50,201 bases of DNA from a virus, in the IMG/VR virus record IMGVR_UViG_3300037153_000173, positions 1-50,201 of that record; one strand, 5' to 3'. This document shows, piece by piece, positions 15,750-22,172 of this stretch. The number at the start of each line of letters is the position of its first letter. Position 1 is the stretch's first letter. A program made the position numbers and the translations under genes. The notes under the pieces are model-generated. The model searched no databases and was not told where the DNA came from. It worked only from the letters and a program-made list of their open reading frames with translations.

Positions 15750-16547
15750 CTAGAACGGCTCGCCGCTGTCGTCCTTCCGGAGCCGCTGGACCAGGACCGC
15801 TCGTGCCCCATTGGTGGGCAGTTCACGCTCCTTCAACTCCGCCTTCAGCTCAGCAACGGACAGACCGTCATAGTTGTCGTCCGGCTCCGCCTGCTCCTCG
15901 TCCTCGTCCTCCTCGTCCTCGTCCTCCTCCTCGTCCTCGTCTGGTTCCTCCTCGTCCTCAGGCATCGCCTCGACGATGGCCGCCCGGATGTCATCATCTG
16001 ACATCGACTTCTTGACGGAGATGTCCAACTCCTCGTCCTTGATGAACTTCTTGAGTTCAGTCCGGTTAAGGCTGTCGAGGTCCACGCCCTCGTCCTCCTC
16101 GTCCTCGCCCGCCTCGTCCTCGTCCGGCTCCTCCGCCTCGTCCGGCTGCTCGACCTTCATGAGCTTGGCGATCCGCGGCCGGTAGTCACCGTCCTGGTCG
16201 GTGTCGGACTTGAGCCGGGCGAGCACCTTCATGCCCTCTGCCTTGTCGGTGTCGAGGGTGCCCTTGGGCGGGAGCCCTAGCGACAGGAAGAACGCCTTGG
16301 TGCGAGCTTGAACGAACGGGGAGTCATGCTCCAGCAGGGGGTACTCCCAGATGGGTGCGTACTCCTCCTTGAGCCGGTGGCCCTGAGTGTCGTGGGTGGG
16401 CCTGAACCGGACCTCCAACATTGCGTTCCCGTTGGAGGACGGCTTGGGACCGTCGATGTCCTCGACCGTCAGGATGTACGTCCCAACGGGAGCATGGTTG
16501 TCACTGACATCCGAGAACTGCGTTACGTCATACTTCACCTTTGGCAT
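15750..16547 (-). CDS. SSB-like protein with SAP-type C-terminal domains
   Basis: A 265-aa protein. Residues 1-~130 (VKYDVTQFSDVSDNHAPVGTY, MLEVRFRPTHDTQG, FFLSLGLPPKG) resemble DUF669-type phage single-strand-binding proteins that accompany Sak4/RecA-like recombinases. Then come a long Asp/Glu tract, a helical LNRTELKKFIKDEELDI segment, a second acidic tract (~197-222), and a SAP-like LSVAELKAELKERELPTNG...RL. Two DNA-binding mini-domains on acidic tethers are unusual for an SSB. It lies directly downstream of the Sak4-like gene with a GAGGAG site in the junction. Confidence 0.65.
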   Translation of the reverse strand: MPKVKYDVTQFSDVSDNHAPVGTYILTVEDIDGPKPSSNGNAMLEVRFRPTHDTQGHRLKEEYAPIWEYPLLEHDSPFVQARTKAFFLSLGLPPKGTLDTDKAEGMKVLARLKSDTDQDGDYRPRIAKLMKVEQPDEAEEPDEDEAGEDEEDEGVDLDSLNRTELKKFIKDEELDISVKKSMSDDDIRAAIVEAMPEDEEEPDEDEEEDEDEEDEDEEQAEPDDNYDGLSVAELKAELKERELPTNGARAVLVQRLRKDDSGEPF

Positions 16548-16550
16548 TGC

Positions 16551-17432
16551 TTAGCTCCTCTTGGTTTTGACGACACGGCCAGCAGCGTGTTTGGCGCTGA
16601 TGTTCCGGACCGCTTGTCGCGCTTCTGATCGGCGGGCTCTCGTGGTCCCGCCCCGGTTGTTGGTTCTCGCCCTCGCGGGCTCGCCCAGGGGGACGCCGCG
16701 GGACTTCTCAACGAGTTCGATGATCTTGGGCATCGTGGGGTCCACGACCCGGTGCGTCTTGACGTCCATATCGAACTGGTCCTTGGCGTAGTACCGTTCT
16801 GTTGCGTGAGTGCGTATGACTCTGCGATCCTCTTGACCTCCGATCTTGGTGACCTCCATGAACAGGACCTGATTCATGTAGCCGCAGAACTTGGGGCTCA
16901 TGTTCTTGCCCTGAATCCAGGGCATCAGCTTCTTGTCTTCCGCCGGGTCCTGCGACGGGAGCAGCTGCGAGCAGTGCGCAGTGAAGCCGAAATTGAAGGT
17001 GTCGGGTCCCACCATGTGACGCATCCAGCGCGACAGCCGGGCCATGTTGATCCCATACTCGCCCTGGTCCACGTCATACCGGGCTCGTGATGGCTTCTCG
17101 CGGACGGCCGTGTCCCAGACATCATCGAGCAGGTGATCCTGGAGCAGGGAAGCAGAGTCAACCCAACACCAATCGAAGTCATCGCCCATCTCGTGACGAC
17201 CGTACTCTAGGATGTTGTTCATGTCATCCCAGTCGTCTGCTTTCCACCGCTCGACCCGCCGCCGGTCCGCCGCGAGCATCGCATCCTGGTGATCGGTCGG
17301 AGGGTGGATGAGGAGGACCCGGCCGGGCGTAGTTCCCACGAGCCGCGTCTTGCCAACGCCCGGGTCCGCGTACACACAGATGCGGGCATGCTTGGATTCG
17401 ATGATGGGCTTGATCTCTTTGGGCTTGGTCAC
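16551..17432 (-). CDS. Sak4-like RecA-fold ATPase
   Basis: A 293-aa NTP-binding protein with an N-terminal Walker A YADPGVGKT (21-29), a Walker B-like FDWCWVDSAS (~85-94), and the later arrangement and length of Sak4/AAA_24 phage recombinases that anneal single strands. The C-terminal ~45 residues are strongly basic (RARTNNRGGTTRARR). It starts with GTG in a GTGA overlap. Flanked by an SSB-like gene and a PD-(D/E)XK nuclease, it fits a recombination operon. Confidence 0.8.
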   Translation of the reverse strand: MTKPKEIKPIIESKHARICVYADPGVGKTRLVGTTPGRVLLIHPPTDHQDAMLAADRRRVERWKADDWDDMNNILEYGRHEMGDDFDWCWVDSASLLQDHLLDDVWDTAVREKPSRARYDVDQGEYGINMARLSRWMRHMVGPDTFNFGFTAHCSQLLPSQDPAEDKKLMPWIQGKNMSPKFCGYMNQVLFMEVTKIGGQEDRRVIRTHATERYYAKDQFDMDVKTHRVVDPTMPKIIELVEKSRGVPLGEPARARTNNRGGTTRARRSEARQAVRNISAKHAAGRVVKTKRS

Positions 17433-17773
17433 TGCATCCTCGCGTTCTCGCGGGTCCGCTGGACACGGTGCTCAGGGCACTCGCACTCCTCCCAGACCCA
17501 GATGTACTCCCACACCGCGTTCACAGCCGCGTCGAGCGCCACCGCCGCTCCCCGCTCCGCCGTCCGGAGCGCATCAACCAGTTCGTGGTGCTCCGGCCGG
17601 TCGCCGCCGCGGGCCTGACAAATCTCCTCCGCCAGCTTCTTGACCTCCAGGCCGGACTTGTACAGGTACGCCGCCAGGATCAAGTGCGCAAATGGGACGG
17701 GAGCCCTGTACATGAACTCGTCTAGCTCGCCGCTCAGCGCCTGCCTTCTGATCTGCTCTCTTGAAATGCTCAT
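17429..17773 (-). CDS. helical hypothetical protein
   Basis: A 114-aa largely helical protein with CECPEH near the end and a central acidic-basic mix (LEVKKLAEEICQARGGD). It has ATGA overlaps at its start and a GTGA overlap at its stop, so it is coupled to the Sak4-like gene. No family recognised; position suggests a recombination accessory. Confidence 0.65.
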   Translation of the reverse strand: MSISREQIRRQALSGELDEFMYRAPVPFAHLILAAYLYKSGLEVKKLAEEICQARGGDRPEHHELVDALRTAERGAAVALDAAVNAVWEYIWVWEECECPEHRVQRTRENARMQ

Positions 17774-17976
17774 CCTTGACCTCGATCATCCTTGTACATC
17801 TCCGCAGGGAGGGCAACCTTGGCCACTTCAAGGGAATACTCCAGAAGTGCGACCACCTTCTCCGGCTCGCCCCGGAACACAATGTAGAAGTCGCGAGGAG
17901 TTTCCCTTGGATTGCCAATGGATATCCGCGTCTCGGCTATGGGGTCGTCAGGTTCCCTGACAATATGAACTCTCAT
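17770..17976 (-). CDS. small hypothetical protein
   Basis: A 68-aa protein (MRVHIVREPDDPIAETRISIG...) with beta-strand-like N-terminal half and a helical second half. Four-base ATGA overlaps on both sides link it to the nuclease and the 114-aa gene. No family recognised. Confidence 0.65.
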   Translation of the reverse strand: MRVHIVREPDDPIAETRISIGNPRETPRDFYIVFRGEPEKVVALLEYSLEVAKVALPAEMYKDDRGQG

Positions 17977-18992
17977 CGTCTCTCTGCTAGCTCGTGCGCC
18001 TCGTATCCGTTCCAAGGCACTGTTATCTGGTCCAGCACACTCATCCAGTCGCCTCCCGACTCGTGGACCTCGCATGACTCGCGGACGGGACACCCGCGAC
18101 AGTTCGGGAAAGCGAGTGTCCCCGGGTTCTTGTAGACCATCGGGGGTATCTCACCGTTCCAATCCACCGTCCTTGCCGCCCCAATTACGTACATGTCTGC
18201 TGCCTCTGCTCGGAGACGGTCATAGAACCGCTGCTTGTCAGCCCGGTCCCGGTACACAGGCACCCGAGCGAAGTACGCCGCCGACTGCCGCTTGGACACG
18301 GAACCGTCCTTGTTCAGCCGCCGCCCCTCATCGTCAAAGCGGTCATCCGGGTTCGGGACCGCCTTGCGAAGGAACGTGTACAGGATGTGGTCGATGTCCT
18401 CGCCCTCGCGGAGGATGCCTTGACGCCGGAGCCAGCGCGGTCCGAACGTCCAGTACATGCTCGCCTGCTCGTCTAGAGCCAGCGCATCCGTCGAGATAGC
18501 CGTGGCTGTCTTGAACTCCTTGAATATCAATCGTTTGGTGGGGAGATGTCTCCACACCCCATCCAAGGTCCCGACTGCTTTGAACCGGAACGCCGCAGGC
18601 ATCCCCTGGTACACCGGAACCTGGAACACCTGCTCACTGCTGATGACCTCGTACTCCGCATCATCTGGTGCGTACTCCTCGACGTACCGGGTCAACATTC
18701 CGCGGCCCAGGTCGAGCGCATCGACCCACGCCTCATCCGAGAACACGTTGAACCCATGCTCCTCCTGTAGCTCGCGAGCCTGCTCCTCGTACAGCCTAGC
18801 GAACGTGTCCGCCGGAGCAGGACCACGCTTGCGACCCGGGATGTAGTACGCCGCGAGCGCACGGTGAGCCAAGTCTCCGAACCGGAGAGCAGTTGGTTGT
18901 GAGATGGCCTGGCGCCCAAGCACCCAAGTCAGCCACCACCTGTGACGGCACTGTAGGAACGTTGAACGCTCCGAATTGCGAACCAGCCTCAT
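17973..18992 (-). CDS. PD-(D/E)XK nuclease, Cas4/RecB-like
   Basis: A 339-aa nuclease. FLQCRHRWWLTWVLG near the N-terminus, FGDLAHRALAAYY (His of the fold), GTLDGVW with the following LIFKEFKTA (the D...ExK core), and a C-terminal GCPVRESCEVH cysteine set like the iron-sulfur cluster ligands of Cas4/AddB-type exonucleases. C22-type early Cys plus three late Cys would complete four ligands. ATG 18992 or 18995 follows GGAAGGG. It is expected to resect DNA ends for Sak4/SSB-driven recombination. Confidence 0.8.
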   Translation of the reverse strand: MRLVRNSERSTFLQCRHRWWLTWVLGRQAISQPTALRFGDLAHRALAAYYIPGRKRGPAPADTFARLYEEQARELQEEHGFNVFSDEAWVDALDLGRGMLTRYVEEYAPDDAEYEVISSEQVFQVPVYQGMPAAFRFKAVGTLDGVWRHLPTKRLIFKEFKTATAISTDALALDEQASMYWTFGPRWLRRQGILREGEDIDHILYTFLRKAVPNPDDRFDDEGRRLNKDGSVSKRQSAAYFARVPVYRDRADKQRFYDRLRAEAADMYVIGAARTVDWNGEIPPMVYKNPGTLAFPNCRGCPVRESCEVHESGGDWMSVLDQITVPWNGYEAHELAERR

Positions 18993-19068
18993 CATATCCC
19001 TTCCGCGTCTATTGATCAGCGAGGACTCCGCCGGAGCCCCGCCGGGGACCGTACCCGATCCGGCCGGT

Positions 19069-19100
19069 GAGCGGGCGGCTCCTCGCGAAGTCGCCCGCTC
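19069..19100 (-). terminator. hairpin between Rpf-like gene and nuclease
   Basis: A nine-base perfect stem GAGCGGGCG/CGCCCGCTC with a 14-base loop, in the 119-base gap 18993-19114. It may separate the Rpf-like transcript from the recombination operon. A second GC-rich pair, CCCCGCCGGGG, follows; the gap holds no gene. Confidence 0.5.
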
Positions 19101-19114
19101 GCTCCGGGAATTTC

Positions 19115-19507
19115 CTAGACGTACCCGCAGTGAGGCCACGGCCGGTAGCCCCGCCGGTGGATCAAGATAACCGCCCTGTACTTCTGCTCTAGCTCGCTGT
19201 TGAGATCAGGTCGGCTCCGCCCTCCGACACCCCACCATGTTGGGAGGTCGAACTGGAGCCCACCATAGAACCCGTTGCCCGTATTCAGGTGCCAACGGCT
19301 TGTTGACTCGCAGTACGCCATCCGGTCCAGCTTGGCGTTGTACGGCCGGACCACCACGATTCGGTGGTCTACCGGTCGCCGCCGGTGCCGCCGCCGCTTA
19401 GGAGCCCGTCTAACAATCGGCGGCGGTGGGGGCTGGACCGTTACCCACGTGGAGTCACCGGAGCCCGGGAGAATGGCAGAGAGTGTGGCGAGAAGAATAG
19501 TCGTCAT
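19115..19507 (-). CDS. Rpf-like (resuscitation-promoting factor) muralytic protein
   Basis: A 130-aa protein. The C-terminal ~75 residues match the Rpf/transglycosylase pattern: MAYCESTSRWHLNTGNGF with catalytic E67, followed by YGGLQFDLPTWW and a terminal WPHCGYV. The N-terminus MTTILLATLSAILPG looks like a short signal or anchor, then a Pro/Arg-rich linker. Rpf domains cleave actinobacterial peptidoglycan. It lies among early replication genes, not with lysis or tail genes. ATG 19507 has a strong AGGAGG site. It implies an actinobacterial host. Confidence 0.8.
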   Translation of the reverse strand: MTTILLATLSAILPGSGDSTWVTVQPPPPPIVRRAPKRRRHRRRPVDHRIVVVRPYNAKLDRMAYCESTSRWHLNTGNGFYGGLQFDLPTWWGVGGRSRPDLNSELEQKYRAVILIHRRGYRPWPHCGYV

Positions 19508-19519
19508 GGGTGCGACCTC

Positions 19520-19873
19520 CTAGATTGCGCCGTAGCCAGCGACTAGGCGAAGTTCCTGGCGAGTCCGCCGGTAGTGGTCGATGCCGTGAGTGCTCATGTG
19601 CTCCGCGGCTCCCTGCTCGATCAGCCGGTTCAGAGCCCGGGTGGTAGCGGGCTGCGAGAGCTTTCCAGCACGGTCCCGGACCGCCGTCTTGGCGGCCCAG
19701 TCGCTGGTCAGGACCTCGCGGACCCGCTCGGTGTTCTGCTCCGCTGCCGTCCGGCGGGTGAGGGGTGGCGGTGGCTCCCAAATGAGGAGTTGGTCGTTGA
19801 TGAGCGAGAGGTCTGCCATGAGTCCTGCTCGCCGCTCCTTCAGTGCCTTGATGATCTTCTGCTCCAGCGTCAT
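19520..19873 (-). CDS. winged-helix-like protein
   Basis: A 117-aa protein with a helical N-terminus (MTLEQKIIKALKERRAG) and a C-terminal segment TAVRDRAGKLSQPATTRALNRLIEQGAAEH that looks like a wing-HTH recognition region. Likely a DNA-binding regulator or adaptor. The start overlaps the upstream membrane micro-protein (TAATG) after an AGGAACG site. Confidence 0.55.
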   Translation of the reverse strand: MTLEQKIIKALKERRAGLMADLSLINDQLLIWEPPPPLTRRTAAEQNTERVREVLTSDWAAKTAVRDRAGKLSQPATTRALNRLIEQGAAEHMSTHGIDHYRRTRQELRLVAGYGAI

Positions 19874-19983
19874 TAGAACGTTCCTGTCAGTATTCGGATT
19901 GCATTGATTGCTATCACGATGATCGTACAGATCACGACCACCCACATCATTCGCTTGATGGACTGGTAATCGTCCTCACTCAT
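19873..19983 (-). CDS. 36-aa membrane micro-protein
   Basis: A short protein, MSEDDYQSIKRMM then one strongly hydrophobic segment WVVVICTIIVIAINAI. The ATG overlaps the preceding gene by 8 bases and its TAA overlaps the next ATG. The base use is AT-richer than in the neighbours. A single-pass inner-membrane peptide; possible superinfection exclusion or lysis-timing role, but unproven. Confidence 0.6.
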   Translation of the reverse strand: MSEDDYQSIKRMMWVVVICTIIVIAINAIRILTGTF

Positions 19984-20437
19984 TGTGCCACTGTGGATGG
20001 GCCGGGTGATTGGAGCTGACCTCGCCCTCGCGGGCGACTGGCCCGTCATAGCCGGACTCCTCGTTGGGGTTCTCCATCTCCACCACCCGCTCCGCCGCCG
20101 CCCGCTCCTGCGCAGTCTCGTGCCACAGGTTGAGTTGGTTGCGAATCGCAGTGACCTGATCCTCGTCTAGGTGGGCGATGTGATTGATGACCTCCTCGAC
20201 GTGTTTGGGGTCATCCGTCGCGGAATTGATCCCGGAGAACTCCTCCACTGCTCGTCCCAAGAGCCGGGCTCGCACGTTCCGGAGCCGGTCCACGTAGTTC
20301 CTCGCGGCCCAGGCCACTTCATCCGCGAGGTCCGCCCGTCCCACCTTGCGTAGCCGCTCGCACGCCTCCGGAGCAGGACCCGGATCCAACAGCCGGTTCT
20401 CGATGTACTCCTGGTCCCTGATACCCATCTTGTTCAT
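19976..20437 (-). CDS. hypothetical protein
   Basis: A 153-aa helical, charged protein (RDQEYIENRLLDPGPAPEAC near the start, long acidic C-terminus). ATG 20437 follows AAAGGAGGGCG and overlaps the MazG-like stop (ATGA). No domain recognised. Confidence 0.65.
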   Translation of the reverse strand: MNKMGIRDQEYIENRLLDPGPAPEACERLRKVGRADLADEVAWAARNYVDRLRNVRARLLGRAVEEFSGINSATDDPKHVEEVINHIAHLDEDQVTAIRNQLNLWHETAQERAAAERVVEMENPNEESGYDGPVAREGEVSSNHPAHPQWHNE

Positions 20438-20754
20438 GCTCGCCCTCCTTTGATCAGTCTCTCCATCCAGGCTACGGACAACGCCGCGATCTGTGATAGC
20501 TCTTTTACCAACGCCGCGTCCGATATGTCGATGTCGTCCGTGGCTAGCCCTGCTCGGACGAGACAGGCACGTGAGACCTCGCCCATCTCCTCGACCAGGC
20601 ACGCCGCGGAGACGAACTCATCCATCTCCGGGTCCGACAGGGTGTACTTGAACTTGCCCTGTTCCTTGAGCACCAGCTGTCGCCGCCGCTCTTTGCCGAC
20701 CATGGTCAGCGCTATCTCCAGAATCGTCCCGACTTCCAGGTCAGGATCGTACAT
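20434..20754 (-). CDS. MazG-like nucleotide pyrophosphohydrolase
   Basis: A 106-aa helical protein with VEEMGEVSRACL and KELSQIAALSVAWMERL, the E-x-x-E...E/D-x-x-Q pattern of small MazG-like or dUTPase-type (all-alpha NTP-PPase) proteins that hydrolyse nucleoside triphosphates. ATG overlaps the upstream stop (TGATG). Together with ThyX it suggests control of nucleotide pools. Metal ligands are assigned by pattern only. Confidence 0.6.
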   Translation of the reverse strand: MYDPDLEVGTILEIALTMVGKERRRQLVLKEQGKFKYTLSDPEMDEFVSAACLVEEMGEVSRACLVRAGLATDDIDISDAALVKELSQIAALSVAWMERLIKGGRA

Positions 20755-21173
20755 CAGTCCACCTCCCTCTCTAGTTGATCTGCTTTGGCGTTGAACGCCG
20801 CCGCCTCCTCCGGCGTACGCCCGGTGTTGTTGCGCAGTAGCTCGATTCGCCTGCGCCTGGTTAGGTCCGGTCCGCGTAGATGGTCAATCTCCTCCCGGAG
20901 CAGAGCGGCCCAACGCTCGACCTCCTCAACGAACCAGCTGAGCCGCTCCAGGTCATATTCCCTCATCTCCATATCCCGAGTCCGGCGGATGAGGCTGATC
21001 GCCCTGCTGATGTGGCGGCGCATCGGCGTCCACGCCTTCTTCGCGTCGTCAATCGCATGCCAAGCGAACACCGCCCGCGAGGGCAGTTGAACGTACGGGA
21101 GCCCGCTGTCCATCTCGTGGAACTCGTCCGGGTCCCCTGCTCGCCGCCCTAGCCGCGGGCGTGATCTAGACAT
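20754..21173 (-). CDS. hypothetical helical protein
   Basis: A 139-aa protein, Arg-rich at the N-terminus (MSRSRPRLGRRAGD) and otherwise long charged helices (LSWFVEEVERWAALLREEID). I start it at ATG 21173, which overlaps the 58-aa gene by 8 bases, rather than at the 5' end of the open frame. No family recognised. Confidence 0.6.
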   Translation of the reverse strand: MSRSRPRLGRRAGDPDEFHEMDSGLPYVQLPSRAVFAWHAIDDAKKAWTPMRRHISRAISLIRRTRDMEMREYDLERLSWFVEEVERWAALLREEIDHLRGPDLTRRRRIELLRNNTGRTPEEAAAFNAKADQLEREVD

Positions 21174-21342
21174 CAACAACCTCCCACTCCACCGTCTCAT
21201 AGATGCCGCCGTTCTCGCCATCCAGCTGTCCCGGGTCCGCCTGCTCCAGGCAGTCCCTGATCTGCTCGCCCATGTCGTCCCGGGAGGCGAACTTACCCTC
21301 ACTCCGCTCGACCTGAACGGTCACTGTGTATATAAATCTCAT
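21166..21342 (-). CDS. 58-aa hypothetical protein
   Basis: A short protein starting MRFIYTVTVQVERSEG and ending in VEWEVVDV, with a two-strand/one-helix pattern. The start ATG at 21342 directly follows the repeated motif (GGCAGAGAACAACAGAGAG...GCTTAGA), which marks it as the first gene of its operon after a strong terminator. Confidence 0.65.
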   Translation of the reverse strand: MRFIYTVTVQVERSEGKFASRDDMGEQIRDCLEQADPGQLDGENGGIYETVEWEVVDV

Positions 21343-21373
21343 TCTAAGCCATCTCTCTGTTGTTCTCTGCCAA
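21341..21373 (-). promoter_or_regulatory. start-associated repeat before 58-aa gene
   Basis: The minus strand reads TTGGCAGAGAAC, then AACAGAGAG, then ATGGCTTAGAATG, ending at the start codon. The first part equals the motif at 7.74 and 31.38 kb; the second part equals the end of elements A and B (GTGGCTTAGAA, GTGGCTCTAATG). This copy therefore links the two motif forms. Confidence 0.6.
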
Positions 21374-21405
21374 CGCGGCAGTCTGGTCTGTATCCTAATG
21401 TGGCT

Positions 21406-21445
21406 GGGTCCCGTCTCGCCCAGAGACGGGCGGAGAGCGGGACCC
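21406..21445 (-). terminator. large double hairpin
   Basis: An outer eight-base stem GGGTCCCG/CGGGACCC encloses an inner stem CCCGTCTC/GAGACGGG. It lies between the 28-aa membrane peptide and the 58-aa gene, in a 139-base gap, and should end the SNF2 operon. The same GGGTCCC/GGGACCC sequence is used at 6054-6072. Confidence 0.7.
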
Positions 21446-21481
21446 TAGCGCGTCCGGCGATTAGACAGCGGGCTCCCTCCT

Positions 21482-21568
21482 TTAGAAGGTCCAGCTGTTC
21501 TGGTAGTACAGGATGGCGAACGCCATCAGCCCGACGATGAACATCATCATCCATTTCTCGCGTGTCAT
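21482..21568 (-). CDS. 28-aa membrane micro-protein
   Basis: MTREKWMMMFIVG followed by LMAFAILYYQNSWTF: a short N-terminal charge then one membrane segment. The ATG overlaps the upstream stop (TGATG), and the terminator follows. Probably a real inner-membrane peptide; function unknown. Confidence 0.5.
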   Translation of the reverse strand: MTREKWMMMFIVGLMAFAILYYQNSWTF

Positions 21569-21762
21569 CAGTCCCACCACTCGTCGCCGCAGTGGTCGCA
21601 GACGAACTGCTCGACCGATTGGACGCACGTGACTGCTGTGTAGTGGTGCTTCCCGTCCGGGGACTTGGGGCACTTGCCATATGGCTCTAGCTTGCGCCCC
21701 TCGCCCATGCTCATCCCGGCCCAGGAGGAGCCGTACGGCTGCCCGAATTTGTCGAGAGTCAT
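21568..21762 (-). CDS. small zinc-knuckle protein
   Basis: A 64-aa protein with GKCPKSPDGKHHY, TCVQS and a late VCDHCGDEWWD; four Cys/His sites could bind zinc. Overlapping stop/start junctions (TGATG) on both sides couple it to its neighbours. No family recognised. Confidence 0.6.
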   Translation of the reverse strand: MTLDKFGQPYGSSWAGMSMGEGRKLEPYGKCPKSPDGKHHYTAVTCVQSVEQFVCDHCGDEWWD

Positions 21763-21971
21763 CACGCCACCTGCTCGCCCCGGCGGGCGAGTTCCGCCCG
21801 GAGTGACCGGACTGACACCTGTCCGATCCCGCTGAGGTGTACGAGCCCTGCAAGCGGATAGCGCGGGTCACCCGGCTCCGCACGCTCCTGGTCCGCCAAT
21901 GTGTTGAGGATGGTCCGGAGAGCATCCGTGTTCATCTTCTTGATCGCTTCGCTCTTCTGTGTAGGGTTCAT
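21762..21971 (-). CDS. small helical protein
   Basis: A 69-aa protein starting MNPTQKSEAIKKM. The last 25 residues (LSGIGQVSVRSLRAELARRG) look like an HTH or small DNA-binding helix pair. ATG 21971 overlaps the preceding 32-aa frame (ATGA) and has a GAGGAG site within it. Confidence 0.55.
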   Translation of the reverse strand: MNPTQKSEAIKKMNTDALRTILNTLADQERAEPGDPRYPLAGLVHLSGIGQVSVRSLRAELARRGEQVA

Positions 21972-22066
21972 CGCTGCTCCTCTGTTGCGTGGTCGATTAG
22001 ATCCTGGGCCAGCCCCTCCGTCCACCGGCGGATTCGCTTGGCACGATACCGGTCCACGCCGTACAT
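21968..22066 (-). CDS. 32-aa micro-protein
   Basis: MYGVDRYRAKRIRRWTEGL... then an acidic helix. It has a CAGGG site seven bases upstream and its stop overlaps the next ATG (ATGA), the standard junction in this genome. No homologue recognised; basic N-terminus could contact nucleic acid. Confidence 0.45.
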   Translation of the reverse strand: MYGVDRYRAKRIRRWTEGLAQDLIDHATEEQR

Positions 22067-22081
22067 CGCGCCCTGCGGCTT

Positions 22082-22153
22082 TCAGCCCCGGTGTCCGGCC
22101 AGGTAGGCGAGATACGCCCGGAAGTAGCGTAACTCGCCCTGGCTCATTTTCAT
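22082..22153 (-). CDS. 23-aa micro-protein (uncertain)
   Basis: MKMSQGELRYFRAYLAYLAG with an AGAGGA site five bases upstream; an ATG five codons further up (22168) gives 28 residues. It fills the gap after the SNF2 helicase. It is short enough to be chance; ribosome-site quality and packing favour translation. Confidence 0.3.
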   Translation of the reverse strand: MKMSQGELRYFRAYLAYLAGHRG

Positions 22154-22172
22154 GTTTCCTCTATCCATCTTC

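Noticed and set aside
15870-16140. Tandem CTC/GTC-rich tract as a DNA repeat element
   Set aside because: It is the coding sequence for Asp/Glu runs of the SSB-like protein, using few codons; no separate repeat element.
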